From: Dolomedes plantarius
Taxonomy: Eukaryota; Arthropoda; Arachnida; Araneae; Dolomedidae
Assembly: GCA_907164885.2 (NCBI GenBank)
Contig: OU015495.1
Span: forward strand, 97,507,332 to 97,571,331
DNA length: 64,000 nt
Reading direction: 5' to 3'
Both the position numbers and the translations under genes were made by a program. Of this stretch, positions 32,462 through 41,745 are shown piece by piece (position 1 is the stretch's first letter; every line of letters begins with the position of its first letter). The notes beneath the pieces were generated by a model that worked only from the letters and a program-made list of their open reading frames with translations, made no database searches and was not told the DNA's origin.

Positions 32462-32629
32462 GAGCCTGTTCACATAGAATCCGTCAGCGTTAATCGTGTT
32501 GAAATATTTTAAACCAAACAATCACAGGCCTTAATAATTTCGTAGCTAATCGTTTGGAGGTTTGTAATTGGTTAAATGTATTCCAATACGAATAACGCTG
32601 GCGCTGATGGATTCTGTGTGAACAGGCCC
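32462..32629. mobile_element. Harbinger-type MITE, copy 1 (168 bp)
   Basis: The ends are inverted repeats: GAGCCTGTTCACATAGAATC at left and, inward from the right, GGGCCTGTTCACACAGAATC. TAA flanks both sides (32459-32461 and 32630-32632), the 3-bp target typical of PIF/Harbinger. It is non-coding. A second copy with the same ends and TAA flanks is at 47541-47709. Confidence 0.85.
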
Positions 32630-32659
32630 TAATTGATTCGTCTGAAATGAATACGAAAG

Positions 32660-32927
32660 TCGCCCAGTGGCTAAGTGGTTAAGACATCAGCCTGCTATGC
32701 CGGGGGCGCGAGTTCGATTCCCACATAAGACTTGGTTGTATTCCGGGGAACCTGTCGGTCTTCCGCCTGCAAAACGAGAAAGGGGAGCTGCAACCCATCA
32801 TCCATCGCTTGAGTCATCATTTGTTAATAAAAGTTCTTCTGTGATTTGTGTTTCTATTTTCCTTGTATTCATATGTACATCGGACTGGGGTGTAACAGTC
32901 GACAGCCCCAGGGACATTAGCAAAAAA
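32660..32927 (+). mobile_element. SINE family B
   Basis: tRNA-derived retroposon with box A TGGCTAAGTGG (32668-32678), box B AGTTCGATTCCC (32711-32722) and an A-rich end. A 15-bp target duplication with one mismatch, AAATGAATACGAAAG and AAATGAATACAAAAG, lies at 32645-32659 and 32928-32942. Only one copy is in the window. The head is not a functional tRNA because the acceptor stem does not close. Confidence 0.88.
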
Positions 32928-32942
32928 AAATGAATACAAAAG

Positions 32943-33913
32943 GTCGTAATTTTGGATCAATAACAATAGGCAGCAATTTAAAATTTCTTGAATTATTGGA
33001 TTAATTCTTTGAGCCACCCTATAGAATTATATTAGAACGACCCGAAGAAGAAAAAAGGGAAGCATCCGAATCAGGTCAGGTCGATTAACTTGATTCCCTT
33101 GGTTTTCCTTCAAGTTGCCTAGCAAAATCCCGTAACCTATTAAATTTGCCGCTCCGTGACTTGGATTCAAAAGGTCTTACGGGACCTCCCATCACGCACC
33201 AATTCATTCGCTCCAAAGATTATGATTGTCTACAAGAGCAAAATATTAGAGTAATATTTGTTCGGGTCAGAAAAAAAAAGTTCGGTCAGATCGAAAATCC
33301 CTCAAAAATGTTTATAATTAGGTATCATTTCCTTTTCTGGAGTTGAATCTCTCTCAATGGATTGATTTTTCTCTACTGGATTGTTAAACTATTCCGATGA
33401 ACCAAGAATATCATTATAATACTTTGTTTTATTTAAAATAAAATACTCAGGGCACAATATCGATTTCAAAATGCTAAGTTTTAAGAAATGTAAAAGCCTG
33501 GGAATAATATTTTTATGTAAAGCAGTAATAGTTAATGAACTTATTAAAGTTATAGTAAGGTATCAGTTATTGAAAAAGTCCTATCTTTACGTTGGAATAA
33601 ATCATTATGTATAGTTCAAAATAAACTGTTTCTTCTACATAGCAAAGTTTGCTACTCCCTTTAACGACAGAATATAAAAGCACCAAATTTATAAATTCCT
33701 AAAGAAAGATTTAATATATTTCTAATCGTATAAGAACAGAAACAAACAATTGTACAAATAAAGGAATCATGATATTTTAAAAATTAACCGACAAAAAGGC
33801 GTAAATGGACTCAGTAGCATGTCTTTTATGATAACATGCATATTTAATAGACGACGGGAATAAAATCCTCTTCTCCTGAACTTCTTTAAAACATACGAAT
33901 GTTTCATGAATTA
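32943..33913. other. AT-rich sequence, nothing recognised
   Basis: A modest plus-strand open frame (33146-33346) is unrecognised. No element ends are supportable. Confidence 0.45.
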
Positions 33914-34125
33914 ACTCGAGGTAGTCAAATGGTAGCACGTTTGGATTCGTATGAAAGTTGCTCAGTTCAAATTCCGACAAGGATCATTGAATACTACCGT
34001 GTTTAACTCGGATATAGGCACATTAAATCCGTAAATCAGTATGTCAATACATGAGGTCAGTGATCGGGATATCATACGAAACATTCAGATGTCGTCCCTG
34101 GGGGTGCTAGGTCAAAATTGTGGTA
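33914..34125 (+). mobile_element. SINE family C, copy 1
   Basis: The tRNA-like head has TAGTCAAATGGTAGC (box A region) and CAGTTCAAATTCC (box B). The body shares with copy 2 (38234-38586) AGGCACATTAAAT, CAGATGTCGTCCCTGGGGG and GGTCAAAATTG. Ends are less certain than for copy 2 and no target duplication was found. Confidence 0.65.
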
Positions 34126-35353
34126 GCAACATGGGGTGGTGTTCGTATACGGTGTTCTCCTTGTAAGCAACCAGCGATTGATACGGATGCTTTTTCTCGG
34201 GCGAATGGCAGAAGACTGTGCGTGCTGCTTTGTTGTGAAAAGCAAAAATTCATAGTGTTCCTAAAATTTTATTTGTGTATAACAGGTTGTACTTGTGTTA
34301 GTATTCCAATGTTTTGAATAATTTTCTTTACAGAGATTGGGGATGATTTCACAGAGGTATACGGTAAGAAGGAGTGATACACAGAGATTCGTTTTCAGGT
34401 ATATTTACAAAACCTTCAGCATTTCGTCGACACTTCTCGGTCAAATCAGAATTTCTTATCGTATGAGTAAGTTTCTTTTGTAAAATTATTTTCTTTGTTA
34501 AATTTTGATAAGTTATCATTAGGGCTTTGCGTGTCTTTTTCTTGTCTTTATTACTTCAGAGGATAATAAATACAAATGTCCTTTATAAGAATATTTATCG
34601 TATTTACAAAAGTATTACGTTATACCGTTATTCAAATTCGTTCTTACGGATTTTTCATAGCAAATATTTTTTCCTCTAACGAAAAAAGGTCATATATATA
34701 AGTTGAATAAACTTTATTTTTTTTTCCCAATCGGTGAATACGAGGTCACATGTTTTACACAGAAATCACCATTTTGTACGTTGATCCAAAATAGCGGAAT
34801 ATCTGAGGGTTTTTTATTCTGAATCATGCATTTATTCATTTATTTTATTGACCACACAGACAGATATATTTATTTTCCCGCGCTTTGAAAAGGCTGTGGT
34901 TTTCGAAATTTGATTTTCAATAAGAGGCACTAAATTTACACAGCCATATATCACGTCAAAAGAAAAGTTCAAACATTTCTCATGGAATCACTCTTTACTT
35001 CTGTGAAACGAAAGACGTCGGAGTTTGCTGTTTATTCAGTATGAAAATTGTAAACTATACTGTTTTAAAATTATAAAAAAAATTGAAATTATCATAAGAC
35101 TATTATATACGTTAGTCATTCCTTTACGAGCTTATATTATGAAACTTTTATCAGTAACATAACAACTGTAGTTACCGTATAGTCTAAGAATAATTTTGAT
35201 AATCGAAATAATAGGTACCAATGAAATGAAATACTTGTTATATTGAACTCGTATCACTGTATAAGGTTTTGTATAAAATATGAACTTAACTTACCAATTT
35301 AAAAAAAATATTTTTTTCACTTGGTACATAAGTTTTGTACCTTTGGTCTCTTT
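34126..35353. other. AT-rich sequence, nothing recognised
   Basis: No gene, inverted ends or SINE boxes could be supported. Confidence 0.5.
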
Positions 35354-35360
35354 CCTATTA

Positions 35361-35539
35361 AAATGCCAGGTGGTTGCCGAATGGCTAGGGCGCTGGCATT
35401 CGGTTCGGATCCTGTGGATTCGAATCCCACTGTTGGCATGGATGTTTGTAGCCGTTCGGAATCGTCTTTAAACTGTAGGTCCCGGTCTAATTAGTCGTGT
35501 AGCTAAAAGTTTGACCGTAGCGCCCAAAACCAAACCAAA
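35361..35539 (+). mobile_element. SINE family A, full-length copy
   Basis: TTGCCGAATGG (box A region), GATTCGAATCC (box B, about 35418-35428), GTAGCCGTTCGGAATCG, GTCCCGGTCTAATTAG and a tail of CCAAAACCAAACCAAAC. CCTATTA flanks it at 35354-35360 and 35540-35546, a likely short target duplication. It defines the family A consensus together with the copy at 3713. Confidence 0.85.
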
Positions 35540-35793
35540 CCTATTACAGTAGAAACTTCACATGATATTTCTTCATTTTCACTTTCTTTTTACAAGGTAT
35601 ATGTTCTGTTGCATTTATAGCAGTATAGCCTTCAGCAGTATAGCTTTCCCAGTGTAATAGTAATGTGATATGCATAATAGTAACGTTTAATAGTGATATG
35701 TTTAGTAGTAATATGATATGCATAAGAAAATTGTCAGAAATTTTAGACAGTTTTTCGAAGCTCCATGTGATAAAATAAAAATTTGCTTCTTAA

Positions 35794-36321
35794 GGTGACT
35801 GCCAACGTTCGGAGCCAATTTTTTTTTTAATTGTTTTTTTTAATGATTTTTTGGTCTTTTATGGTAACATAGCATTAAAAAAAACTTGCCTGTAAATACC
35901 ATACTTTTTTATAAATTGGTCAATTTTTAATGAAATTTAGCTAAAACGCCTATCATTCTGCACAAAATTCTAATGCTACTATTTTAATATACATCAATTA
36001 TTGTGCGTCATTTCATTAACAATAGCATCTAAAACATTTCCTGAAAATTTTATCAAATTATACGCATTATTATGTGAAATATCATGTTAACGGTAGAGAT
36101 TTGTGCTAAAAAACATGAGAGAAAAGCATTTAAAGTTGTTTATCACTTCAATTTTGCATTAGAGGATGTTTTTAAAATATCTATAACTCTGCTTTTAAAT
36201 GATGTAGAATGAAAATCAAAACAGGTTTTGAAAAGTGAAAAGATTAAATTACACGATTCTTGCAAAAAATAAAATTGACCAAAATAGTCAAAAAATGTCA
36301 TTTTCAACGTAGGCAGTCACC
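35794..36321. mobile_element. TTAA-type foldback element 3 (non-autonomous)
   Basis: Clean TTAA flanks at 35790-35793 and 36322-36325. The ends are GGTGACTGCCAACGTT at left and, inward from the right, GGTGACTGCCTACGTT. It is 528 bp, AT-rich and non-coding. It is the same class as the element at 11049 but has a different end sequence. Confidence 0.78.
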
Positions 36322-36458
36322 TTAAAATTTGTTTGAATTACCTTTGACATTTAGAACAGTGCGGAATCTTTAGGTCATAGTTTAAAATAGCTTTTATGCT
36401 ATTTCCGGCTCGATTTTATTTCATTCCTCCTATATTCATCCTGTATCTGGAAATGCCT

Positions 36459-36640
36459 TGCAACGTACTGTTAAGAAGAGATCTTCACCCCCTCGCACTC
36501 CTATGGATTGGTGGACTGCCATGCAGGATTCATGGTGTGAATTGCCTCCAGGATACCTTCAGACATTATTAGAGTCCATGTCACAGCGTGTTCTGGTACA
36601 TCTGCGTGCTCGTGGGTCCCTACACGATATTAGGCAAGTG
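36459..36640 (+). pseudogene. Tc1-like transposase, extreme C-terminal fragment
   Basis: About 58 residues match the tail that follows the DDE domain in Tc1 transposases: PPRTPMDWWTAMQDSWCELP, GYLQTLLESMSQRVLVHLRA, ARGSLHDI. In intact enzymes this region has the pattern W..(I/L)P..(Y/L)(L/I)..L..SM..R(V/M)...(I/L).A.G. The catalytic part is absent. It belongs to a family different from Tc1 A and B and from the fragment at the window start. It runs into a T/G homopolymer at about 36648-36669. Confidence 0.75.
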
Positions 36641-36669
36641 TACCAGTATTTTTTTTTTTGGGGGGGGGG

Positions 36670-38224
36670 CTTTTCAGGGTATATTTTTAATGGGAATTAT
36701 ATCTGGAGATTGAGGTACAACTTTTATTACTATAGAACAATTATAACTCAGCTAATGGCCAAAGTAGTATGAGTTGGATCGTTTTCGTGGTAGCTGGTTG
36801 GGTCATAGCGCTACTGTCAACTTTTTGCGACTCAACCTATTCAAAGTGGAAATGACCTTGTAGATATATACAACTTGAAGGAAAGTTTTCTGGGGAATCA
36901 GGTTAATCGTTATGACCAGATTCCGATGTTTATTTTCTCTCTACTTTGAATCGTTATAATTAAGTTTCTATACTCTATAGGTAAAAATTGCTTCCGCCTA
37001 ATGTACAATAAAATCACGAGTCAGGGAGTGGTAAAGTCCGAGAAAAATTTCTTTTATTTGAGCTTATTTCACTAATTTCTAGATAAAAGTTAAGTCCGAC
37101 ATTTTTTTAGAAAAATTATTTTCCAACTTTTAGCGTTAAATAGACATTTCTCTATTTCAACTAAATTAGATTTCTCTTTTCAAGAAAAAATTAATAACTT
37201 TTATTCAAGAATACTAGAAGTGGGACTGTTTCAATAAATTGGCTACGGACCAACGTATAACCGAGGTGTCCTGATTGATTCTTGCGACTACATTTAATAT
37301 TACCCAAATTTTATTTAATAAAACAACACTCCAGAAAAAATATTAGCACTCTAAATACGGATTCATCAATATCTCACACTAAAATTAAAACTTATATAAA
37401 TGGCCAGGAATCTATTTTGCTAAGGTTTTCTCTTGGACTGTTATGAAAATATACGCGACCATAAAATGCACCCCCTCCCCTCCTCCTTTCTTCCACAACA
37501 ATACCGTCTTAACTCATTTTGCACTCGCAATATTTAATCATTTACCTGTCCAAAGTAGGGATCAATATCCTTAAGGTCTTTACATTAATCAAATTTTGAA
37601 ATCATCTTACGTTCTTTGGAATAAGATTGCATAATTTTCCGTATTAAGAACAACCAAAATGTGAGGCCAGACTTGCAATTTTTATGACCCGATGTTTTAG
37701 TTTAAGTACGTAAGCGTCAGATATACTTTGTTCGTAATATAAAAAAAAAGTTCATCAGGATATTTCTAGGTAACCGTTTCATTTTTACCGCACGCCTCTA
37801 AAATTAATGGAGTGAAATATTGTTCATTACACTACCAATAAATTATTTAATGTTTAGATTAAGAAAGTGCAATGTCTTTTACATTTCGTTTAATTTTATT
37901 GTCTAAGAGCGGATAAAAGTATGATTTTGTTTTTCTTCAGAGACTTGCAATAGATACTACAAATTCAAAAAGTATTTTGTTTTAACCTTGAAGTATATGA
38001 TTTGAAATATTTTAAAGCAAAAAAAGGTTGTATTAAGCACTATTTTAAAAAAATTACACACTACAAAAATTGCATAAATTTAAATCTTACTGTCTACAGA
38101 CTGGTATTTTTCTAACTTAAAATTTGTAGGATTAATCAATGTCTTAAAAATTTCTGAACCTATATACAACGTCATTTTCTGCAAATATTATAGATTAAAT
38201 TGCTTCGATTCGTGGGAGTTGAAG
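36670..38224. other. AT-rich sequence, nothing recognised
   Basis: No gene, no SINE boxes and no supportable inverted-repeat ends. Confidence 0.5.
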
Positions 38225-38233
38225 AATCTACTT

Positions 38234-38586
38234 AAATACTGGGCCCAGGATAGCCTAGTGGTAGCGCTTCTCTTTTTGGCACCGAGCGTCCTCGGTTCAA
38301 ATCTCGACATGTGCCATTAATTACCTCCTTGTCTAGGCAGGATATGGGCACGTCAAATACATAGATCGGAAAGTCCGTCTAGGAAGTCAGAGAGGGTGGG
38401 AGAGGATATGATTCTCCCAGATGTCGCCTCTGGGGGTTCTCGGTCAAAATTGAGATGATATTTAGCTAAGATGGTCTCCGACACTTGTGGTGCCAATATA
38501 CACCAGATCCGATCAATCAGCCGACAAAGCCTAGTTGGACGTGGTCTAGAACTTTCCTGACAAGGGACATTAGAAGCAACAAGAAC
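38234..38586 (+). mobile_element. SINE family C, copy 2 (full length)
   Basis: The head has TAGCCTAGTGGTAGC and CGGTTCAAATCTC. The body shares CAGATGTCGCCTCTGGGGG and CGGTCAAAATTGAGAT with copy 1. The 3' end is AAGCAACAAGAAC, a (CAA)-type tail like family E. A target duplication AATCTACTT lies at 38225-38233 and 38587-38595. Confidence 0.85.
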
Positions 38587-38595
38587 AATCTACTT

Positions 38596-39341
38596 TAATA
38601 GTTTTCAACGTGCTTAAGTACGGGTAATAGGTACTTCCAAAACTTTTATTTCGCCGTTTGGAAAAATTCATTAAAATTTATGATTGCATTAATCACTTGA
38701 CTAAAACTCTCATAACTGGAACTTTTAATACAGATAGTAATAAGGACTCTGCCATTATACAATTTGCCGTCCCTAAATATATCGCTAATAAATATATATA
38801 AAGCGAAAAGTTTCCCATTTAGGTTTCACTAATTAGCGAAACATAAAAAAAATCGCAAAAAAACTGATCTATGTTCGTGTAAGAATTACAAATTTTTTTA
38901 TTTTTATTCTTCAGAGAGGGATCAGCGTTTATAGCAAAATCTTTATTTTATCTATAAATATTCCTAGTCTAAAAATTTTAATGTGACCTGTAAATGTGCT
39001 AAAACTACTGCTAGGGAATAACGTCGCACATAACGTCTGACCCAAACCGTTAACCGTTAAATACGGCATTGTTGTGCTCAGAGGATGTATACCTGACGTC
39101 AAAGCTGTATCTGCCGTCACGTCGTTACTGATATTTTGATGCCTGTAAAAATCAACTTCGACTGTGACGTTTTCACTCAAACAAGATGTTGTTAATATAA
39201 AGGTATATAGTATATTCGGCTTAGCAGATATTGTGGTGATCAGCCATCGTTAACAGCATAGTAACAAAGTTTACTTTCTGACATCTACAGTGTGTGCGCA
39301 CACTGTAGATGAAATTAAAATTCTTAGAGCTGTTTTTATGA
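38596..39341. other. No gene; contains a 30-bp palindrome
   Basis: No recognised coding sequence. The striking structure is the palindrome at 39282-39311, 38 bp before the hAT element. Confidence 0.5.
39282..39311. repeat. Near-perfect 30-bp palindrome
   Basis: CATCTACAGTGTG (39282-39294) and CACACTGTAGATG (39299-39311) are exact complements around TGCG. There is essentially no loop, so it is a cruciform-type palindrome rather than an RNA hairpin gene. Confidence 0.85.
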
Positions 39342-39615
39342 CCTTAAAGCAGTAATCAGCAACGCGGTACCCACAAAAGAATTTTAGAATGCCCACCGTT
39401 GAAAAATGTAAATTTTAGATATTTGAACAACAAACGCTCGTAGTTGTAATGGATAATTTTAGTAAAAAAAATCGTAAAACCGTAAAAATCAAAAACCGAA
39501 CAGCTTGCTCTCTCAACAACATCGCTATGATTCAACTTCTTTTTCCAGCTCTGAAATTGAACTCTCTTTGCGCGTCAGCATATGCTTGTGAATCTTTGTT
39601 TACCAGTATGAAATA

Positions 39616-41024
39616 CACTGCTGGCCACCCAAATTGCAACACCAAGAAAGACAAGAGATATCGCAACAAAATTTATTTTGTAGATAACATGTTGACCAAG
39701 TATCAAATGATTAAATTTATAGACTTCTGTGAAGTGTGGTTCCTGCCAAAATCAGTAGCCAGAGTAGCCGCCATTGTTGGAGATCACCGCTGCCACACGC
39801 CTCGGCATTGATTCAAAGAGACTTTGGATGAGTTCTTGGGGTACAGCAGACCAAGCAGCTTCCACACGTTGCCAAAGTTGATCTGCTGTAGCAGCTGGGG
39901 ATGGAATCTGGGTCAATCGTAGAGCAACCATGGACCACATGTTTTCGATCGGCGAAAGATCCGGAGAGCGAGGCGGCCACGGAAGCAATTCAATCTGGCG
40001 ATTGACGATGAACCATAGGACAATGCGTGCCACGTGTGGTAGCTCATTATCCTGTTGAAATATGGCAGTGGGCAAGCCCTGAAGGTAAGGAAGGACAACT
40101 GGCTCCAACACCTCTGAGATGTAGCGCTGGCTGTTTAAAGTACCGGCAATGCGTACTAGAGGTGTGCGAGAGTGATATCCAATACCGCCCCATAACATAA
40201 TACCCGGTGCAGGACCAGTGTGGCGGTGCATAACGCAGCTGTTCAGCATCCTTTCTTCACGGTGTCTCCAGACTCGAATGCGACCATCGTGGTGTTGCAG
40301 ACAGAAGCGTGACTCGTCAGTAAAGACAATATCATTCCATTCTGCCGTCCACATCCTTCTGTCATCGCACCATTGGCGGCGGAGATGTCTGTGGTTCTGC
40401 GTCAAGGGTAGACAAAGCAATGGACGTCTTGCGGACAGACCACTCTGCTGAAAACGGCGTCGAATGGTACGCGCAGACACTGGATGATGCGTTACAGACT
40501 GCATGTGCTGTGCTATGGTTCGTGATGTGACTGAGCGATCCGTCACTGCCATGCGCACAATTTGCCTGTCATCACGTGAAGTGGTGCGCTGAGGTGGATG
40601 CGATCGAACACGCCGGTCCGTCGTACCCTCCTGCATCCAACGATCACATATCCGCATTACAGTTGTTTGGTTTCGTCCAATACGACTACCGATTTCCCTG
40701 AAAGATAATCCCCAATCTCGGTAGGTCACTATCCTTCCTCTGTCGAACTCGGATACTTGATCAAAAGATGATCGCTGTTTTCGACGAGGCATAATTGATC
40801 GTTTTTTTGAAAAAACCACAAGAAAAACACAATTGCCGAACTTGAAATCGTCGATATCTCCAAGCCTTAAATAGCGCTTTGAAGTGGCGTCACAGGCGCG
40901 CATGATGTACGTCTGCGCTGAAATTCTAATCATTTGCATATCTCACCTCTGTTAATGCATGTTGTAAATTTCATGTTATTTGCATGTTTCCTTCAGGGTG
41001 TTGCATTTACAGTGGTCAGCATTG
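39616..41024 (-). mobile_element. Tc1-like transposon, copy B (1,409 bp)
   Basis: Full-length, inverted relative to copy A and exactly as long. TA flanks both ends (39614-39615 and 41025-41026). The end on the left is CACTGCTGGCCACCC; the end on the right, read inward, is CAATGCTGACCACTG, with two changes from copy A. It lies within the hAT transposase remnant. One uninterrupted gene is present. Confidence 0.94.
39752..40792 (-). CDS. Tc1-like transposase (346 aa), uninterrupted
   Basis: Same protein family, length and domain order as copy A: helix-turn-helix DNA-binding units, then the DDE domain. I start at ATG 40792 (MPRRKQRSSFDQ). Here the first catalytic block is the canonical FTDESRF, unlike copy A. 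The second block is FQQDNELPH, where family members have QDNARPH; the Asp is kept but two of the next four residues changed. The third block SPDLSPIEN is normal, 34 residues downstream. So each copy carries a different lesion next to a catalytic acid, although both frames are fully open. It ends GGYSGY. Confidence 0.93.
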   Translation of the reverse strand: MPRRKQRSSFDQVSEFDRGRIVTYRDWGLSFREIGSRIGRNQTTVMRICDRWMQEGTTDRRVRSHPPQRTTSRDDRQIVRMAVTDRSVTSRTIAQHMQSVTHHPVSARTIRRRFQQSGLSARRPLLCLPLTQNHRHLRRQWCDDRRMWTAEWNDIVFTDESRFCLQHHDGRIRVWRHREERMLNSCVMHRHTGPAPGIMLWGGIGYHSRTPLVRIAGTLNSQRYISEVLEPVVLPYLQGLPTAIFQQDNELPHVARIVLWFIVNRQIELLPWPPRSPDLSPIENMWSMVALRLTQIPSPAATADQLWQRVEAAWSAVPQELIQSLFESMPRRVAAVISNNGGYSGY

Positions 41025-41087
41025 TACTTAAAATTAAAGTACCGATCAAGCCTATTTTACACTCATTTGAACAAATGCCTGAGAACT

Positions 41088-41235
41088 CGTTTGGTTTGGT
41101 GCGGCCGGTTACGAAAAGCGATTACTTAAAGCCGGTTCCGAACGGCTATGAACATCCATGCCAAGAGTGGGATTCGAACCCACAGATTCTGGCATCGAAA
41201 GCCAACACTCCAGCCATTCGGCCATCGTCCGACCA
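41088..41235 (-). mobile_element. SINE family A copy inside the hAT remnant
   Basis: Minus strand. Box A TGGCCGAATGG and box B GGTTCGAATCCC are both intact; the body has CATAGCCGTTCGGAACCGGC and the tail GCACCAAACCAAAC. TGAGAACT at 41080-41087 and 41236-41243 is the target duplication. The middle (CGCTTTTCGTAACCGG) differs from other copies, so it is a divergent subfamily member. Confidence 0.88.
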
Positions 41236-41495
41236 TGAGAACTGGGAATTCAACTTATGTACCACACTACGAAGAGCTGACCGCAGATTTGTAATGTCAA
41301 ATATCGCATTAATTGCCAATTTTAATATTGTTTTAATTAAATTAAAATTTGAATTTATGCATTAAAAATTTATGTCGCGTTAATATTTTCATGTTTAATA
41401 TTAACCTTCCCCCCTCCTCCTCTTCAAGCAGCGCTGCCCGCCACATTTTTGTAATATGCCCTCTTCGTAAAAAAGGTTGCAGACACCTTCCTTAA

Positions 41496-41739
41496 CCCTT
41501 TGAGGGGCGCCGTTTGCACAGTGCAAACGCCTAAATCTAGTCTTATTTTCAATTGCATTCAATGTATTCCAGTTCAATGAGCAGAAAAATGGTTAGTCAT
41601 GCCATCTGGTAGCAATTTAAGGAAGTAAAAACATTTTGCAACCTTTAATTGGAAAAATTTTCAAGATTCTTTAGGTTAAAAAAAATCGGGGGAAAAATCT
41701 GTACCGTGCAAACGGGGGAGGTTGTTGCCCCTGAAAGGG
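41496..41739. mobile_element. piggyBac-type MITE (244 bp) inside a hAT target duplication
   Basis: TTAA flanks both sides (41492-41495 and 41740-41743). The ends are CCCTTTGAGGGGCGCC at left and, inward from the right, CCCTTTCAGGGGCAAC. GTTTGCACAGTGCAAAC lies inside the left end and CGTGCAAACGGG inside the right. It is non-coding. The ends differ from the 590-bp piggyBac derivatives, so this is another family. Confidence 0.83.
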
Positions 41740-41745
41740 TTAAAG

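Larger units (their letters stand above)
39516..41299 (+). pseudogene. hAT transposase C-terminal dimerisation region, split by two insertions
   Basis: In hAT transposases the C-terminal Dimer_Tnp_hAT region follows the pattern FP.....AL......S...CES.FS.M...KS..RS.L...HL..CLR. Three segments here fit it in order. 39540-39615 reads FPALKLNSLCASAYACESLF then TSMKY. 41025-41087 reads LKLKYRSSLFYTHLNKCLR. 41236-41299 continues to a TAA stop with YVPHYEELTADL. The first gap is the Tc1 copy B and the second the SINE. Each junction is at the corresponding target duplication. The catalytic and BED-finger parts are absent. ZBED5/SCAND3-like ancestry is inferred from style. Confidence 0.8.
39350..41489 (+). 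mobile_element. hAT element remnant carrying nested insertions
   Basis: The ends read CAGTAATCAGCAACG at left and, inward from the right, AAGGTGTCTGCAACC, matching at 10 of 15 positions and resembling the common hAT end CAGGGGTCGGCAACC. The 8-bp target CCTTAAAG precedes it (39342-39349). After it comes CCTTAA, then a piggyBac-type MITE, then TTAAAG; collapsing the MITE at TTAA restores CCTTAAAG. Removing the Tc1 (39616-41024) and SINE (41088-41235) leaves about 570 bp, so it was already a short derivative. Only the C-terminal end of the transposase gene remains. Confidence 0.85.

Noticed and set aside
32660..32735. Possible functional tRNA gene
   Set aside because: It has tRNA-like promoter boxes but continues into a SINE body with a target duplication and cannot form the acceptor stem.
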